Below are positions 1 to 11,172 of a DNA stretch of 64,000 nucleotides, one piece after another. The stretch's first letter is position 1. Every line of letters begins with the position of its first letter. The translations under genes and the position numbers were made by a program. Under the pieces are notes generated by a model. That model had not been told where the DNA came from. It saw nothing but the letters and a program-made list of their open reading frames with translations, and searched no databases. The DNA comes from Arsukibacterium indicum (GTDB lineage: Bacteria > Pseudomonadota > Gammaproteobacteria > Enterobacterales > Alteromonadaceae), in NCBI RefSeq assembly GCF_019100565.1, contig NZ_JAHRID010000003.1, positions 186,001-250,000 of the forward strand, read 5' to 3'.

Positions 1-1
1 T

Positions 2-1648
2 CCGGTAAATGAACAGCGTAAGACCGGATTGCTGCTACCAAAAATTGGCAGTTCGCAGTTACTTGGGCTGGATGTTGAGCTTCCTTACTACTTAAACCTG
101 GCTGACAACTATGATATGACTGTGACGCCCCGTTATATGAGCAAAAGGGGCACACAATTGAAATCAGAGTTTCGGTATCTTACTGAGGAACATCAGGGCA
201 TTTTGCAACTTGAATACCTCGGTACAGATAAAGATAAACCAGATAACTTTGGTAGCCGATATTTAGGCCATTTAAGCCATCGTTCAGATTTCACGACCAA
301 CTGGCGTGGCTATATTGATTTCACCGACGTAAGTGACGATGCCTATCTGACGGAACTGGGTTCAGACTATACCAATCAGAGTGACACCCAGTTATACCGG
401 GAGGCAACCCTGGCTTACTACGGCGATACGATTGACAGTACAATAAGGCTGCAGGGTTTTGAAATTCTTGGTAATTTCTCTGATGCCTATAAAGCCCTGC
501 CCGAAGTACAACTTAGTTCTGCCGAACCACTGCAACTGCTAAGCCCTCTGCAGTTTGTCTGGCAAGCAAGCTACGCCCATTTTAGAAATGATAACGCCCT
601 GATTAGTTCAGCTAACAGGCTGCATCTGGAACCGACTCTTCGTCTACCCTTTGTTACACCTGCGCTGGAGTTTAGCGCAGAAGCCAGTATGCTTTACACT
701 TACTATCAGCAAGACGGTAATCTGGCAGCGGCAGAGGTTGATGAAACAGTAGATCGGACGCTGCCAAAAATCAGGCTGTACAGCAGGTTGAATCTGGAGC
801 GTGAATATGACTGGTTTGGTGAACCAGCACTGCAGACTTTTGAGCCTCAGATCCAGTATTTATACATCCCGTACCGTCAGCAAAATAACATTGGCTTGTA
901 CGACACAACCCGCTTGCAGGATGACTATTACGGCTTATTCCGGCAAAACCGTTTTTCTGGCATCGACAGAATCAACGAAGCAAATCAACTCACCGTTGGC
1001 TGGACTACCCGTTTTTATGACAATGTCGACAATGAACTGTTTCGTTTTAGTCTGGGCCAAATATTTTTTCTGGAAGACCCGGTAGAGATGGCTGATAACC
1101 TGACCGGGAATCAAACTGCAACCGACTCTGTGCTGGCTGCGGAAATGATTTGGCACTGGTATCGGAAATGGGTGTTCAGCGCAGCCGCACAATATGATAC
1201 TGACGGCCAGCAACTGCTAAAAAGTAATGCAAGTCTGGATTACCGCGGTAGCGAGAATACCCTGCTGCAATTGAACCATCGGTACAGTCGCGCTGTCTCA
1301 GGTTTGGAAATTCAGCAACTGGGTGTGCTCGGCACTGTACCGCTGGCAAAAAACTGGCAGCTTGTCGCCAGTTACTATCGTGACGTGACAAATCGTCGTA
1401 TGATAGATGCCAATTTTGGCGTGCAGTATGAGTCTTGTTGCTGGGCGGTCCGGCTGGTAGCAAGGCGCTATATCATAGCAAATCTGGATACTAACATTGA
1501 CAACGCTCTGCAATTTGGTGAGCTTGACAGCGGGTTAAGCCTGCAATTTGTGTTAAAAGGTTTCGGCGATAAAGCCGGCTTTGGCGTATCAGACATGTTG
1601 TCCAATGGCATTTTTGGCTATCGCCGGCCATATTTACTAACTAATTAG
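2..1648 (+). CDS. lptD: LPS-assembly protein LptD (C-terminal part, 5' end outside window)
   Basis: LptD is the outer-membrane beta-barrel that, with the lipoprotein LptE, inserts lipopolysaccharide into the outer leaflet. The reading frame is open from the left edge of the window, so the periplasmic N-terminal domain is missing and about 548 residues of barrel are seen. The first residues (after PVNEQRKTG) match the start of the LptD barrel, with LPYYLNLADNYD and TPRYMSKRG. The adjacent Cys pair in YESCCWAVRL near the C-terminus corresponds to the pair that forms inter-domain disulfides in E. coli LptD. surA follows 11 bp after the stop, as in E. coli; SurA is itself a chaperone for LptD. 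Identity is secure; the upstream gene start cannot be seen. Confidence 0.95.
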   Translation, partial: PVNEQRKTGLLLPKIGSSQLLGLDVELPYYLNLADNYDMTVTPRYMSKRGTQLKSEFRYLTEEHQGILQLEYLGTDKDKPDNFGSRYLGHLSHRSDFTTNWRGYIDFTDVSDDAYLTELGSDYTNQSDTQLYREATLAYYGDTIDSTIRLQGFEILGNFSDAYKALPEVQLSSAEPLQLLSPLQFVWQASYAHFRNDNALISSANRLHLEPTLRLPFVTPALEFSAEASMLYTYYQQDGNLAAAEVDETVDRTLPKIRLYSRLNLEREYDWFGEPALQTFEPQIQYLYIPYRQQNNIGLYDTTRLQDDYYGLFRQNRFSGIDRINEANQLTVGWTTRFYDNVDNELFRFSLGQIFFLEDPVEMADNLTGNQTATDSVLAAEMIWHWYRKWVFSAAAQYDTDGQQLLKSNASLDYRGSENTLLQLNHRYSRAVSGLEIQQLGVLGTVPLAKNWQLVASYYRDVTNRRMIDANFGVQYESCCWAVRLVARRYIIANLDTNIDNALQFGELDSGLSLQFVLKGFGDKAGFGVSDMLSNGIFGYRRPYLLTN

Positions 1649-1659
1649 TGTAGGAATTT

Positions 1660-2949
1660 ATGAAGTTACAGCAAGTTATCTGTCTGGCTTTTATTGGCTG
1701 TTTAAGTTTTTCAAGTATTGCAGCCGAAAAGGAGATTGATCGGATTGCCGCTATTGTCGACAACAGTGTCGTATTGAAAAGCGATATTGATGATGTGGTT
1801 AGCCGGGTTAAACGTAATGCCGAAGCACAGGGGCAAACCTTACCTTCCGATCAGGCACTGCGGACTCAGGCGCTGGAACGGCTAATCTTAACCAGTTTAC
1901 AACTGCAGTTAGCAGAGCGGATGGGACTGCAAATCAGTGATGCCCAGCTGGACGACACCATTCGTAACATTGCTCAGGGTGAAAACCTCAGCCTGGAAGC
2001 GTTCCGGCGTCAGGTCGAAGCCGAGGAGGGTAATTATCAGCGCTTCAGGGAAAAACTCAGGGAAGAAATTATTACTAACGAAGTTGTCCGGGGCAGTGTT
2101 CAGCGCCGGATCTACATCAGCCCGCAGGAAGTTGACAGTCTTCTGAAGTTGATGGAAGAACAAGGGGCCGTCAGTGAGGAATACAATCTGGGGCATATCC
2201 TGATTGCCATCCCTAGCCAGGCAACACCTGACGATATCAGCGCAGCGAAAGAACGGGCTGATAAAGTAATGGAGTTACTGGAAAACGGTAGTGACTTTAA
2301 AAGGATCGCTATCGCATCATCTTCAGGTGGCAAAGCGCTGGAAGGTGGTGAACTTGGCTTTATGAATATCAATGAAATGCCAACCCTGTTTTCAGAAAGC
2401 ATTCGTGACAAGAAAAAAGGCGATTTAATTGGCCCTATGCGATCTGGTGCCGGCTTTCACATCTTAACTATCTTCGATATCCGCGGTGAAAATGTTGCTG
2501 AAATTCAAGAGGTTAAATCTCGCCACATTCTAATTAAGCCGTCAATTATTCTTAGTGAAGAACGTGCCCGCAACACGCTCAAGGACTTTGTAACCAAACT
2601 TCGTGCCGGTGAAGCGGACTTTGCTGAATTAGCGAAAGCCCATTCAGAGGACCCAGGGTCCAAGATGAATGGTGGCGAGCTTGGCTGGAGTGAACCCCAG
2701 GTTTTTGTACCTGCTTTCCGGGATACTTTATTACGGCTGGATGCCAATGAAATCAGTGAGCCCTTCCGGACAGAGCATGGCTGGCATATCGCTCAGGTAC
2801 TGGATAAACGGGTTGTCGATGCCACCGCAGACAAGAAACGCGAGCAGGTTTACCGGATGATTTATAACCGTCGTTTTAATGAAGAATCAGCCAACTTCCT
2901 GAAAGAAATCCGTGACGAAGCCTTTATCGACGTCTTGCCGGAGAGTTAA
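1660..2949 (+). CDS. surA: Periplasmic peptidyl-prolyl isomerase / chaperone SurA
   Basis: SurA escorts unfolded outer-membrane proteins to the BAM complex. The 429-residue protein starts with a Sec signal peptide (cleavage probable after SSIAA), followed by a helical SurA N-domain and two parvulin domains at about 175-275 and 285-385. The second has the typical SEDPGSKMNGGELGW and FRTEHGWHIAQVL. Length matches E. coli SurA (428). The start ATG has an AGGA about 6 bp upstream. It lies between lptD and pdxA, with pdxA beginning on the next base after its stop, so the genes are probably co-transcribed and translationally coupled. Confidence 0.97.
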   Translation: MKLQQVICLAFIGCLSFSSIAAEKEIDRIAAIVDNSVVLKSDIDDVVSRVKRNAEAQGQTLPSDQALRTQALERLILTSLQLQLAERMGLQISDAQLDDTIRNIAQGENLSLEAFRRQVEAEEGNYQRFREKLREEIITNEVVRGSVQRRIYISPQEVDSLLKLMEEQGAVSEEYNLGHILIAIPSQATPDDISAAKERADKVMELLENGSDFKRIAIASSSGGKALEGGELGFMNINEMPTLFSESIRDKKKGDLIGPMRSGAGFHILTIFDIRGENVAEIQEVKSRHILIKPSIILSEERARNTLKDFVTKLRAGEADFAELAKAHSEDPGSKMNGGELGWSEPQVFVPAFRDTLLRLDANEISEPFRTEHGWHIAQVLDKRVVDATADKKREQVYRMIYNRRFNEESANFLKEIRDEAFIDVLPES

Positions 2950-3933
2950 ATGACCCTGCGCATTGCTATAACTCCCGGTGAGCCAGCCGGCATAGGACCT
3001 GATTTAGTCGTGGCACTTGCCCGTCAGGATTGGCCGGTTGAACTGGTGGTGTGTTGCAATGCGACCATACTGGCCGAGCGGGCTGCCATGCTGGGTATCG
3101 ATTTAACACTGTTACCCTATGATGAAAGCTCCCCCGCCAAAGCACAGCGCGCAGGTACACTGACCATTGCCGATTTTGCCGTTGAAGAGCCTGTGCAGCC
3201 AGGTAAGCTTGATGTGGCTAATGGTCAGTATGTGGTTAATACCCTGCAATATGCCGGCGAAAACGCTATTACCGGTAAGTTTGCTGGTATCGTCACCGGC
3301 CCGGTACACAAAGGCATTATCAACAAAGCAGGTATTCCGTTCAGTGGCCACACTGAGTTCTTTGCCCATCAGTCTAATACGCCTTATGTGGTTATGATGC
3401 TTGCTACAGAGGGGTTGCGTGTTGCTTTAGCAACAACACATATTCCATTGGCTTATGTTGCTAAAGCTATAACCCGCGACCGGCTGCTAAAGGTTATTAC
3501 CATCCTGCATCATGATTTACATCATAAATTCGCTATCAAAAAGCCTCGCATATATGTATGTGGCCTGAACCCTCATGCAGGAGAGGATGGCCACCTGGGC
3601 CGGGAAGAAATAGACATTATCACCCCAACACTTGATGAGCTGCGGACACAGGGTATTGATCTGGTGGGCCCACTGCCAGCCGATACCCTGTTTCAGCCCA
3701 AGTATCTGGATGATGCAGACGCAGTACTGGCCATGTATCATGATCAGGGGTTGCCGGTTCTTAAATACAAGGGCTTTGGCCGTTCGGTGAATATCAGTCT
3801 GGGCCTGCCGCTTATCCGCACGTCAGTTGATCATGGCACCGCACTGGATCTTGCCGGCACAGGTAAGGCCGACCCCGGTAGTTTATTTCATGCGGTAAAT
3901 CAGGCCATTACACTGGCCCAACAAGCGAACTAA
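2950..3933 (+). CDS. pdxA: 4-hydroxythreonine-4-phosphate dehydrogenase
   Basis: PdxA oxidises 4-phosphohydroxy-L-threonine with NAD(P)+ in the deoxyxylulose-dependent route to pyridoxal 5'-phosphate. The 327-residue length is typical. Visible family signatures are [13 protein letters not shown] at the N-terminus, [35 protein letters not shown] and [11 protein letters not shown]; the His residues in the last three include the divalent-metal ligands. The ATG directly abuts the surA stop and uses a GGAG inside the surA end as ribosome site. The same order surA-pdxA-rsmA occurs in E. coli. Confidence 0.97.
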   Translation: MTLRIAITPGEPAGIGPDLVVALARQDWPVELVVCCNATILAERAAMLGIDLTLLPYDESSPAKAQRAGTLTIADFAVEEPVQPGKLDVANGQYVVNTLQYAGENAITGKFAGIVTGPVHKGIINKAGIPFSGHTEFFAHQSNTPYVVMMLATEGLRVALATTHIPLAYVAKAITRDRLLKVITILHHDLHHKFAIKKPRIYVCGLNPHAGEDGHLGREEIDIITPTLDELRTQGIDLVGPLPADTLFQPKYLDDADAVLAMYHDQGLPVLKYKGFGRSVNISLGLPLIRTSVDHGTALDLAGTGKADPGSLFHAVNQAITLAQQAN

Positions 3934-3936
3934 TAT

Positions 3937-4752
3937 ATGACAGATAGTGTTCATCAGGGCCATCGCGCCCGCAAAAGATTCGGCCAGAACTTTCTACATG
4001 ACCCACACGTCATTGGCCGGATCGTAAAAGCCATTGCGCCAAAGTCCACCGACGTACTGGTAGAAATTGGCCCTGGCCTTGGAGCCCTTACTGAACCAGT
4101 TGCCGACGCTGCGGGCAAGCTGGTGGTGGTAGAGCTGGACCGTGATCTGGCCGAACGTCTAACCCAGCATCCGACCCTTGCTGATAAACTTACCGTCTAC
4201 CAGGCCGATGCAATGAAATTTGATTTCGCTGCGCTACTGGCACCAGGACAAAAATTAAAAATCTTCGGCAATCTACCTTACAATATTTCAACTCCGTTGT
4301 TATTTCATTTGTTTGAATTTGCAGACCATATCGACAACATGCATTTTATGCTGCAAAAAGAAGTTGTGCAGCGAATGACGGCTAGTCATGGCAGCAAGGC
4401 ATTTGGCCGCCTTAGCGTAATGACGCAATACTACTGTCAGGCTATACCGGTAGTTGACGTCGGCCCGGGTGCATTTATTCCTGCGCCGAAAGTAGATTCT
4501 GCCGTCGTCAGATTGTTGCCCTACCCGGTTGCTGAGCGGGCTAAAGTTGATCCTGCCGTGTTAAACAGGGTATGTTTGGAAGCTTTCAATCAGCGACGTA
4601 AAACCTTACGCAACGGTTTTAGCAATTTTGCTACTGCTGAGCAGATAAGCGCACTTGGAATTGACCCTGGCATCAGGCCGGAACAACTGGCTGTAAGTGA
4701 GTTTATAAAGGTGGCACAGTGGCTGGCAGAGCAGGAAAATAGCGATGAGTAA
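3937..4752 (+). CDS. rsmA: 16S rRNA (adenine1518/1519-N6)-dimethyltransferase
   Basis: RsmA (KsgA) dimethylates the two adjacent adenines in the helix 45 loop of 16S rRNA late in 30S assembly, using S-adenosylmethionine. The 271-residue protein has the N-terminal [11 protein letters not shown], the SAM-binding [13 protein letters not shown] (about residue 45) and the catalytic NLPYN motif (about 113-117), followed by RLSVMTQYY and [12 protein letters not shown]. It begins 3 bp after pdxA and overlaps apaG by 8 bp, consistent with one operon. Confidence 0.97.
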   Translation: MTDSVHQGHRARKRFGQNFLHDPHVIGRIVKAIAPKSTDVLVEIGPGLGALTEPVADAAGKLVVVELDRDLAERLTQHPTLADKLTVYQADAMKFDFAALLAPGQKLKIFGNLPYNISTPLLFHLFEFADHIDNMHFMLQKEVVQRMTASHGSKAFGRLSVMTQYYCQAIPVVDVGPGAFIPAPKVDSAVVRLLPYPVAERAKVDPAVLNRVCLEAFNQRRKTLRNGFSNFATAEQISALGIDPGIRPEQLAVSEFIKVAQWLAEQENSDE

Positions 4753-5122
4753 GGCATTTGATATTCAGGTTAAGGTAGATAATTTTTATTTGGGAGCACA
4801 ATCTGATCCCGCCGAGAACCGGTTTGTCTTTGCTTACACTATTACTATTGAAAATCACAGTAACGAACAGGTTAAATTGCTTAAACGCTACTGGTTAATT
4901 ACCGATGCCAATGGCAAGCAGGCAGAAGTATATGGTGATGGTGTAGTTGGTGAACAACCAGAGCTCGCCCCGGGTTCCAGTTACAGTTATACCAGTGGTG
5001 CTGTGCTGGAAACACCAGTCGGGACGATGCAGGGCCATTATGAGATGATCAGCGCTAACGATCAAAGCTTTAATGCCGCTATACCGGTATTCCGGTTGGC
5101 CATGCCAAATATTTTAAACTGA
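4745..5122 (+). CDS. apaG: ApaG family protein
   Basis: ApaG is a small fibronectin-III-like beta-sandwich protein (125 residues here, 125 in E. coli) of uncertain function, found with apaH in many Proteobacteria. Recognisable stretches are [32 protein letters not shown] and GTMQGHYEM. It overlaps the rsmA end by 8 bp and its stop overlaps the apaH start, so translation of rsmA, apaG and apaH is probably coupled. Confidence 0.95.
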   Translation: MSKAFDIQVKVDNFYLGAQSDPAENRFVFAYTITIENHSNEQVKLLKRYWLITDANGKQAEVYGDGVVGEQPELAPGSSYSYTSGAVLETPVGTMQGHYEMISANDQSFNAAIPVFRLAMPNILN

Positions 5123-5925
5123 TGGCCACTTATGTTATTGGCGATGTACAAGGCTGTTATGACGCCCTGCAACGCCTGCTCAAGCATGTTCAATTTAATC
5201 CCGACGCTGATCAGCTTTGGTTTTGTGGTGATTTAATTGCGCGCGGTCCTGATTCTCTGGCAACCCTGAATTTTGTCAAGTCACTCGGTGACAGTGCCAG
5301 ATGCGTTCTGGGCAATCATGATCTGCATTTTCTGGCCAGCCATTTTGGCTTCAGCCGCATAAAAGACAATGACAAGCTGCATCAGTTGCAACAAGCTGCT
5401 AATCTGTCCGAGCTGGTGGACTGGCTGTTACAACAACCTCTCATTTATCAGAGCGATGATAAGCAGCTGCTAATGGTCCATGCTGGTTTGTCGCCGGAAT
5501 GGACGCTGCAGGATGCAGAGGAGGCAACGACAGCCGTCAGCAAACAATTAAAGCGTCAACCGGAACAAATTTTTGCTATTATGTACGGCGATACTCCTGC
5601 AAAATGGCATCAGGCTGAAACAGAACAACAACGGTGGCGTTATACCATTAATGCCTGCACCCGAATGCGTTTTTGTCTGCCTGATGGCGGATTAAATCTG
5701 CAGGAAAAAGGCAATCCGGCACAGCAAAACCAGCTGGTACCCTGGTATGAGTTCTGGCGGAGCAAACCCCATCCGCAACTGTTTTTTGGCCATTGGGCGG
5801 CGCTAAATGGTTTCAGCCCGGTCCAGGACATACATGCTCTGGACACAGGCTGTGTCTGGGGAAACAGCCTGACGGCGTACTGCATTGAGCGCCAGCAACG
5901 CTATAGTGTCGCCGGCAACGTATGA
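5122..5925 (+). CDS. apaH: Symmetrical bis(5'-nucleosyl)-tetraphosphatase (diadenosine tetraphosphatase)
   Basis: ApaH hydrolyses Ap4A symmetrically to two ADP and also removes Np4-type caps from RNA 5' ends. At 267 residues it shows the metallophosphoesterase blocks in order: GDVQGCYD (residues 7-14), GDLIARGPDS, GNHDLH, MVHAGLSP and the late FGHWAALNG. These carry the metal-binding Asp, His and Asn residues. It is the last gene of the lptD-to-apaH cluster. No clear rho-independent terminator follows in the 100 bp before the chemoreceptor gene. Confidence 0.97.
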   Translation: MATYVIGDVQGCYDALQRLLKHVQFNPDADQLWFCGDLIARGPDSLATLNFVKSLGDSARCVLGNHDLHFLASHFGFSRIKDNDKLHQLQQAANLSELVDWLLQQPLIYQSDDKQLLMVHAGLSPEWTLQDAEEATTAVSKQLKRQPEQIFAIMYGDTPAKWHQAETEQQRWRYTINACTRMRFCLPDGGLNLQEKGNPAQQNQLVPWYEFWRSKPHPQLFFGHWAALNGFSPVQDIHALDTGCVWGNSLTAYCIERQQRYSVAGNV

Positions 5926-6026
5926 TTTAACCGATATCTGAGCAACGAAACTGCTGATCCGAGTCTTGTTTAGCAGGAAATGTTAAGCTAAGGTGCTTAA
6001 ATAAAACACTGAAAGTGGGAGTTATT

Positions 6027-8039
6027 ATGAAGTTAACTGTAGCGTTGCGGGTTATGGGTGGTTTTGCCATCATTTCGCTGTTACTGCTGTTTATTGGTAT
6101 TACAGCTTATGTCAGTCTGAATAATATAAGTAACGCCACCACTGAAGTGAATGAAGTCTCCATTCCGGCACTTGAAAACAGTGCAACATTGAAAACCGAG
6201 TTTGTGACGATGAGTCGCGCCAGCCTGCAGGGTTTTTACGCTGATACCCTGGAACGGACTGCTGCTGTCAATCAACGCTTCGCTGAAGAAAAAGCGATAT
6301 ATGATAAAGCTGCCGATGCACTTCGTCAGGCAATAGCGCAGCATCCTGAGCTAAAAGCAGGCGCTGAACAGGTTAATGAAACCTATAATAGCTTTATTAA
6401 AGCCAGTACTGATCTGCAACGCCAGCTTGACAGCAACATACGCCTGCGGACTTCTATCGCCAGTAAAATTAGTGACCTGGAGTTCAGTGCTGATGACATG
6501 GCGTCGCTCATTCTTGACTTTACCGATGTGCGGGATGTGCAGCGCCGTTTCCCCAAGGCATATCAGGCAGCAACACAGATAGAAACCGGCATAAATACCC
6601 TGATAAACAATGTGATTGATTTAAACCGCACTGAAACAGATACTACCGTCGCTACCGTCAGTAACGAAATAGCATTCAGGCTGCAGGAGCTGCGGGAACA
6701 AGTTGCAATTATCCAGCAGGAAGCAGGCAGCGCTGTGCCACTGACTTCAGACATTGCCGAAAAGGTTCAGCAAATATCTGGTTTCCTTGAAGGTAGTGAC
6801 GGTATTCCGGCATTAAAAGTACAGTTACTGGCTGGCATTAAAGATGCGGAAGCTCAGTTGACAACCGCTAACCAGCTTACCCAAACCGGTATGGAGCGGC
6901 TGGATACCTTGCTTAGTTTAACCAGAACAGCCGCCGGAGAAATTGAACAGAATGCCGCCTCAGGCGTTGATAATGCCATTACCTGGATTGTTATTGTCGT
7001 TATCATTTCTATTCTGCTGTCTGTGTTTATCGCCACGGTCACCGTCAGACGTATTATTAAACCACTGGCAGAAGTTAATTCGATGTTGGGTGTGGTGGCA
7101 TCAGGTGATCTGACCAAAACCCTGAATGCCTCATCAAAAGACGAATTTGGTGAACTGGCCCGTAATGTGAATAAAGTTGTCAGCAACCTACAGCAGTTAA
7201 TTCAGGGTATTATTTCCCGCTCTACCCAATTGGCGGCTGCGTCAGAACAAACGTCTGCTATTACCGTTCAAACAACTCAGGCTATTCGTGAGCAGAAATC
7301 TCAGGTTACTCAGGCAGCAACTGCCACTACTGAAATGAGCAGCACCTCTCAGGGTGTTCTGCAAAGCTCTAATGACGCGCTTGCTGAAATTAAAAACGCA
7401 GATAAAGAAGCTGAGCGGGTAAAAGGTATTTCCCTGGATAACAAGAGTACTATTATTCAGTTATCTAAAGAGGTAGACCAGGCATCAGTAGTTATCAATA
7501 AGCTGCACAAAGATAGCGCCTCTATCGGCAGCATTCTTGATGTAATCCGTGGCATCGCCGAACAAACAAACTTATTGGCACTCAATGCTGCCATTGAGGC
7601 TGCCCGAGCCGGCGAGCAAGGTCGTGGCTTTGCCGTTGTTGCTGATGAGGTACGATCATTGGCCAGTAAAACTCAGGCCTCTACCCAGGAAATTCAGGCA
7701 ATGATCCAGGTGCTGCAAAGTGGCGCTCAGGCTGCCGTAGAAGCGATGAATAAAGGTAAAAAACAAGCTGAAAATTGTGTAACCCAAACGGAAGTAGCAA
7801 CCTCAGCCCTGGATTCTATTACTCACGCTGTACATTTGGCACACGACATGAGCGAGCAAATTTCAGGTGCTGCTAAAGAGCAGAATCAAGTATCGAACGA
7901 AATTAGCCAGCTGCTGGAGTCTATCGTCGCGATTGCAGAGGAAACTGCCTCTGGCGCAGAACAAACATCTGATTCCAGCCACGAGGTTGCACGTCTGGCT
8001 GAAGAGCTTCGCCAGTCAGTTGAGCAATTCCGGGTGTAA
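6027..8039 (+). CDS. Methyl-accepting chemotaxis protein
   Basis: A membrane chemoreceptor of about 670 residues. In order: TM1 (about 6-29), a long helical periplasmic sensor domain (30-310), TM2 (about 315-338), a HAMP domain, and a cytoplasmic MA signalling domain whose hairpin tip has [20 protein letters not shown] and [13 protein letters not shown] near residue 511. The C-terminus ends QFRV, without the CheR-tethering pentapeptide. An in-frame GTG lies 12 bp upstream, but the ATG at 6027 has a GGAG about 6 bp before it and starts MKLTVALRV, so I choose it. The ligand cannot be told from sequence. Confidence 0.95.
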   Translation: MKLTVALRVMGGFAIISLLLLFIGITAYVSLNNISNATTEVNEVSIPALENSATLKTEFVTMSRASLQGFYADTLERTAAVNQRFAEEKAIYDKAADALRQAIAQHPELKAGAEQVNETYNSFIKASTDLQRQLDSNIRLRTSIASKISDLEFSADDMASLILDFTDVRDVQRRFPKAYQAATQIETGINTLINNVIDLNRTETDTTVATVSNEIAFRLQELREQVAIIQQEAGSAVPLTSDIAEKVQQISGFLEGSDGIPALKVQLLAGIKDAEAQLTTANQLTQTGMERLDTLLSLTRTAAGEIEQNAASGVDNAITWIVIVVIISILLSVFIATVTVRRIIKPLAEVNSMLGVVASGDLTKTLNASSKDEFGELARNVNKVVSNLQQLIQGIISRSTQLAAASEQTSAITVQTTQAIREQKSQVTQAATATTEMSSTSQGVLQSSNDALAEIKNADKEAERVKGISLDNKSTIIQLSKEVDQASVVINKLHKDSASIGSILDVIRGIAEQTNLLALNAAIEAARAGEQGRGFAVVADEVRSLASKTQASTQEIQAMIQVLQSGAQAAVEAMNKGKKQAENCVTQTEVATSALDSITHAVHLAHDMSEQISGAAKEQNQVSNEISQLLESIVAIAEETASGAEQTSDSSHEVARLAEELRQSVEQFRV

Positions 8040-8060
8040 GCAGCTAGCAACGTTACAAAT

Positions 8061-8093
8061 AAAAAAAATCCGCTTTTTAAGCGGATTTTTTTT
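8061..8093. terminator. Bidirectional rho-independent terminator
   Basis: An A-rich run, the stem AATCCGCTT/AAGCGGATT with a short T loop, and a T-run. The symmetry lets it serve the chemoreceptor gene (+) and the convergent small gene at 8115 (-). Confidence 0.9.
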
Positions 8094-8114
8094 GAATTAA
8101 ATCAATTTTGAAAG

Positions 8115-8495
8115 TTAATCACTTGAACCGGCGCGATCTTTTAAAGCCGCAAGTAGCGGTGAATCAGCAAAACCATTACTTTCTGCCCAGGCTATATCGC
8201 CTGATTCAGCCACTTGTGACCCGGGTAGTTGCCGAACGATGAACTCGCCCACATCGGGGGCATTACTTTTAAAAGCATGCCGGATCAGTGGCTCACCATT
8301 ACAAACGACACCATCATAAATATTACGTAAACGCAGACGGTAATCACTGAGTACCTTACGTAAACGGTTTCTGTCGTTAGCCGCCACATAATCGCACATA
8401 GAGGCCGCCAACTGCTGATCAGCTACAGCTATCGGCGACATAACAACAGCGGCAGTCAATGCGGCTGTGCATAATAAGGTGTGGACCAATCTCAT
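8115..8495 (-). CDS. Small secreted protein, DUF3718-like
   Basis: A 126-residue protein with a clear Sec signal peptide (MRLVHTLLCTAALTAAV..., cleavage probable after VAVADQ or nearby). The mature part has two cysteines, in SMCDYVAANDRNRLR and IYDGVVCNGEPLI, which could form a disulfide. The pattern LR.IYD.V.CNG..L...A resembles the DUF3718 family of small periplasmic proteins common in Alteromonadales; this is from memory of the family, not a search. No function is known to me. It is a single gene convergent with the chemoreceptor. Confidence 0.6.
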   Translation of the reverse strand: MRLVHTLLCTAALTAAVVMSPIAVADQQLAASMCDYVAANDRNRLRKVLSDYRLRLRNIYDGVVCNGEPLIRHAFKSNAPDVGEFIVRQLPGSQVAESGDIAWAESNGFADSPLLAALKDRAGSSD

Positions 8496-8569
8496 TTACA
8501 ACTCCTCAGCTGGATCGTTAATGAGCATCTTAGCAACATGTTACAACCTGTGCAAATGCCTCACTACAA

Positions 8570-9058
8570 CTAATTACGTTGTAAGGTTATAAAGCGACAA
8601 TCATATGGGTTTGCAGCATCAGCAGGATGGTGTTGCTCAGCCACACGCTCCCAGCTACCAGCGGCCAGATAATCAGGAAAGTACGCATCACCGTCAACAA
8701 CAAGCTCAATTTCGGTCAAATATAAGGTACTGGCCAGGGGCAGACATTGTTTATATATCTCGCCACCACCAATCACCATTACTTCGGGGCTGTCTGAAGC
8801 AGCTGCAAGTGCCTGCTCTAAACTGTTAAACCACTCGACCCCTTGCAGCTGTTCGGGGTTAGTACGGCTTATCACCAGATTGCGCCGCCCAGGTAGCGGA
8901 CGGCCAATAGATTCGAACGTCTTTCGGCCCATAATTACCGGCTTTCCCAGGGTAACCGCTTTAAAATGCTTTAAATCTGCTGGCAAATGCCATGGCATCT
9001 GGTTATTCTTTCCAATAACCCGGTTGTTAGCCATGGCAGCAATCATTGCAACTTTCAT
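8570..9058 (-). CDS. folA: Dihydrofolate reductase
   Basis: FolA reduces 7,8-dihydrofolate to tetrahydrofolate with NADPH and is the trimethoprim target. The 162-residue protein shows AAMANNRVIGKNNQMPWHLP with the catalytic acid region PADLKHFK, then VIMGRKTFESIGRPLPGRRN and VMVIGGGEIYKQ. Length is typical of chromosomal DHFR. It lies 13 bp downstream of cgtA on the same strand, so it may be co-transcribed with it. Confidence 0.97.
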   Translation of the reverse strand: MKVAMIAAMANNRVIGKNNQMPWHLPADLKHFKAVTLGKPVIMGRKTFESIGRPLPGRRNLVISRTNPEQLQGVEWFNSLEQALAAASDSPEVMVIGGGEIYKQCLPLASTLYLTEIELVVDGDAYFPDYLAAGSWERVAEQHHPADAANPYDCRFITLQRN

Positions 9059-9071
9059 ATTCTGCCCTGAC

Positions 9072-10280
<1,209 letters not shown>

Positions 10281-10320
10281 CTAAGTATAACCCATGTGAT
10301 TGTGACGGGAGTAAATTTAT

Positions 10321-10350
10321 AAAAAAACCCCGCACCAGGCGGGGTTTTTT
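10321..10350 (-). terminator. Rho-independent terminator after rpmA
   Basis: Stem CCCCGC/GCGGGG with a 5-nt loop, followed on the minus strand by a run of seven T. It separates rplU-rpmA from cgtA. Confidence 0.85.
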
Positions 10351-10363
10351 CAGTATATGTTGC

Positions 10364-10621
10364 TTATTCGCTAACGATGCTAACGAATTTGCGGTTGTGC
10401 TCGCCTTTCACTTCAAATTTCACTTTACCTTCAGTTAAAGCGAATAAAGTGTGGTCTTTACCGATGCCTACGTTGCTGCCAGCGTGGAATTTGGTACCAC
10501 GTTGACGAACAATAATGCTACCAGCTAATACCGACTCACCACCAAAACGTTTAACACCAAGACGTTTAGCTTCTGAATCGCGACCGTTACGAGTGCTACC
10601 TACACCTTTCTTACTTGCCAT
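10364..10621 (-). CDS. rpmA: 50S ribosomal protein L27
   Basis: L27 (85 residues) lies near the peptidyl-transferase centre. The N-terminus [20 protein letters not shown] is the standard L27 start, followed by GVKRFGGE and [15 protein letters not shown]. It is 15 bp downstream of rplU, the usual rplU-rpmA-cgtA order. Confidence 0.98.
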   Translation of the reverse strand: MASKKGVGSTRNGRDSEAKRLGVKRFGGESVLAGSIIVRQRGTKFHAGSNVGIGKDHTLFALTEGKVKFEVKGEHNRKFVSIVSE

Positions 10622-10636
10622 GTGTCGATACTCCTG

Positions 10637-10945
10637 TTACGCGCTGATGCTGGTAATTTTAACTTCAGTAAACCACTGACGGTGACCCATCTGTTTACGT
10701 GAATGTTTACGACGACGGAATTTAACGATTTTTAATTTATCGCCACGGCCATGATTGACCACTTCCGCTACTACCTTGCCACCTTCAACTAAAGGGGCAC
10801 CAATGCTGATTTCTTCGCCATTGGCGATCATCAGCGGGGTAAATTCAATCGTTGCGCCGGTTTCTAAGTCTAGTTTTTCTAGACGAAGCGTTTGACCTTC
10901 CGTCACACGGTGTTGTTTGCCACCACTTTGGAAAACCGCGTACAT
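10637..10945 (-). CDS. rplU: 50S ribosomal protein L21
   Basis: L21 is a 23S rRNA-binding protein of the large subunit. From the ATG at 10945 it is 102 residues, beginning [14 protein letters not shown], and has [19 protein letters not shown] near the end. An in-frame start 21 bp upstream is rejected because MYAVFQ is the conserved family start and has GGAG 6 bp upstream. A nested hairpin in the leader may be a control element. Confidence 0.97.
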   Translation of the reverse strand: MYAVFQSGGKQHRVTEGQTLRLEKLDLETGATIEFTPLMIANGEEISIGAPLVEGGKVVAEVVNHGRGDKLKIVKFRRRKHSRKQMGHRQWFTEVKITSISA

Positions 10946-10963
10946 AGTTAACTCCGTACAAGC

Positions 10964-11005
10964 CACGCCTACGCCCTGTACTTTATCAGGGACATCAGGG
11001 GCGTG
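10964..11005 (-). promoter_or_regulatory. Nested hairpin in the rplU leader, possible L21 autoregulatory structure
   Basis: Read on the minus strand, CACGCC pairs with GGCGTG and encloses CCCTG pairing with CAGGG around an 8-nt loop. The structure ends 18 bp before the rplU start codon, just above the ribosome site. A leader hairpin here would fit ribosomal-protein feedback control, but no homology test was possible. Confidence 0.4.
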
Positions 11006-11172
11006 TTTAATTCAAATCACAGGGCGCGAATTGTACGCAATTTCCCTGATAGCCGCAAGCACAATTATAAAAAAGATCATCAGGTGGTGAAAAGGATCGA
11101 GATTCTCTTTATGCCTGCCGCTACTATAGTGTAGAATTGCCGCCATTCTTGGGGTTCAGCAGTTGTTTTTTC

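Noticed and set aside
5921..6026. Sigma28 flagellar promoter before the chemoreceptor gene
   Set aside because: ACCGATAT resembles the -10 element but no TAAA-type -35 lies at the right distance.
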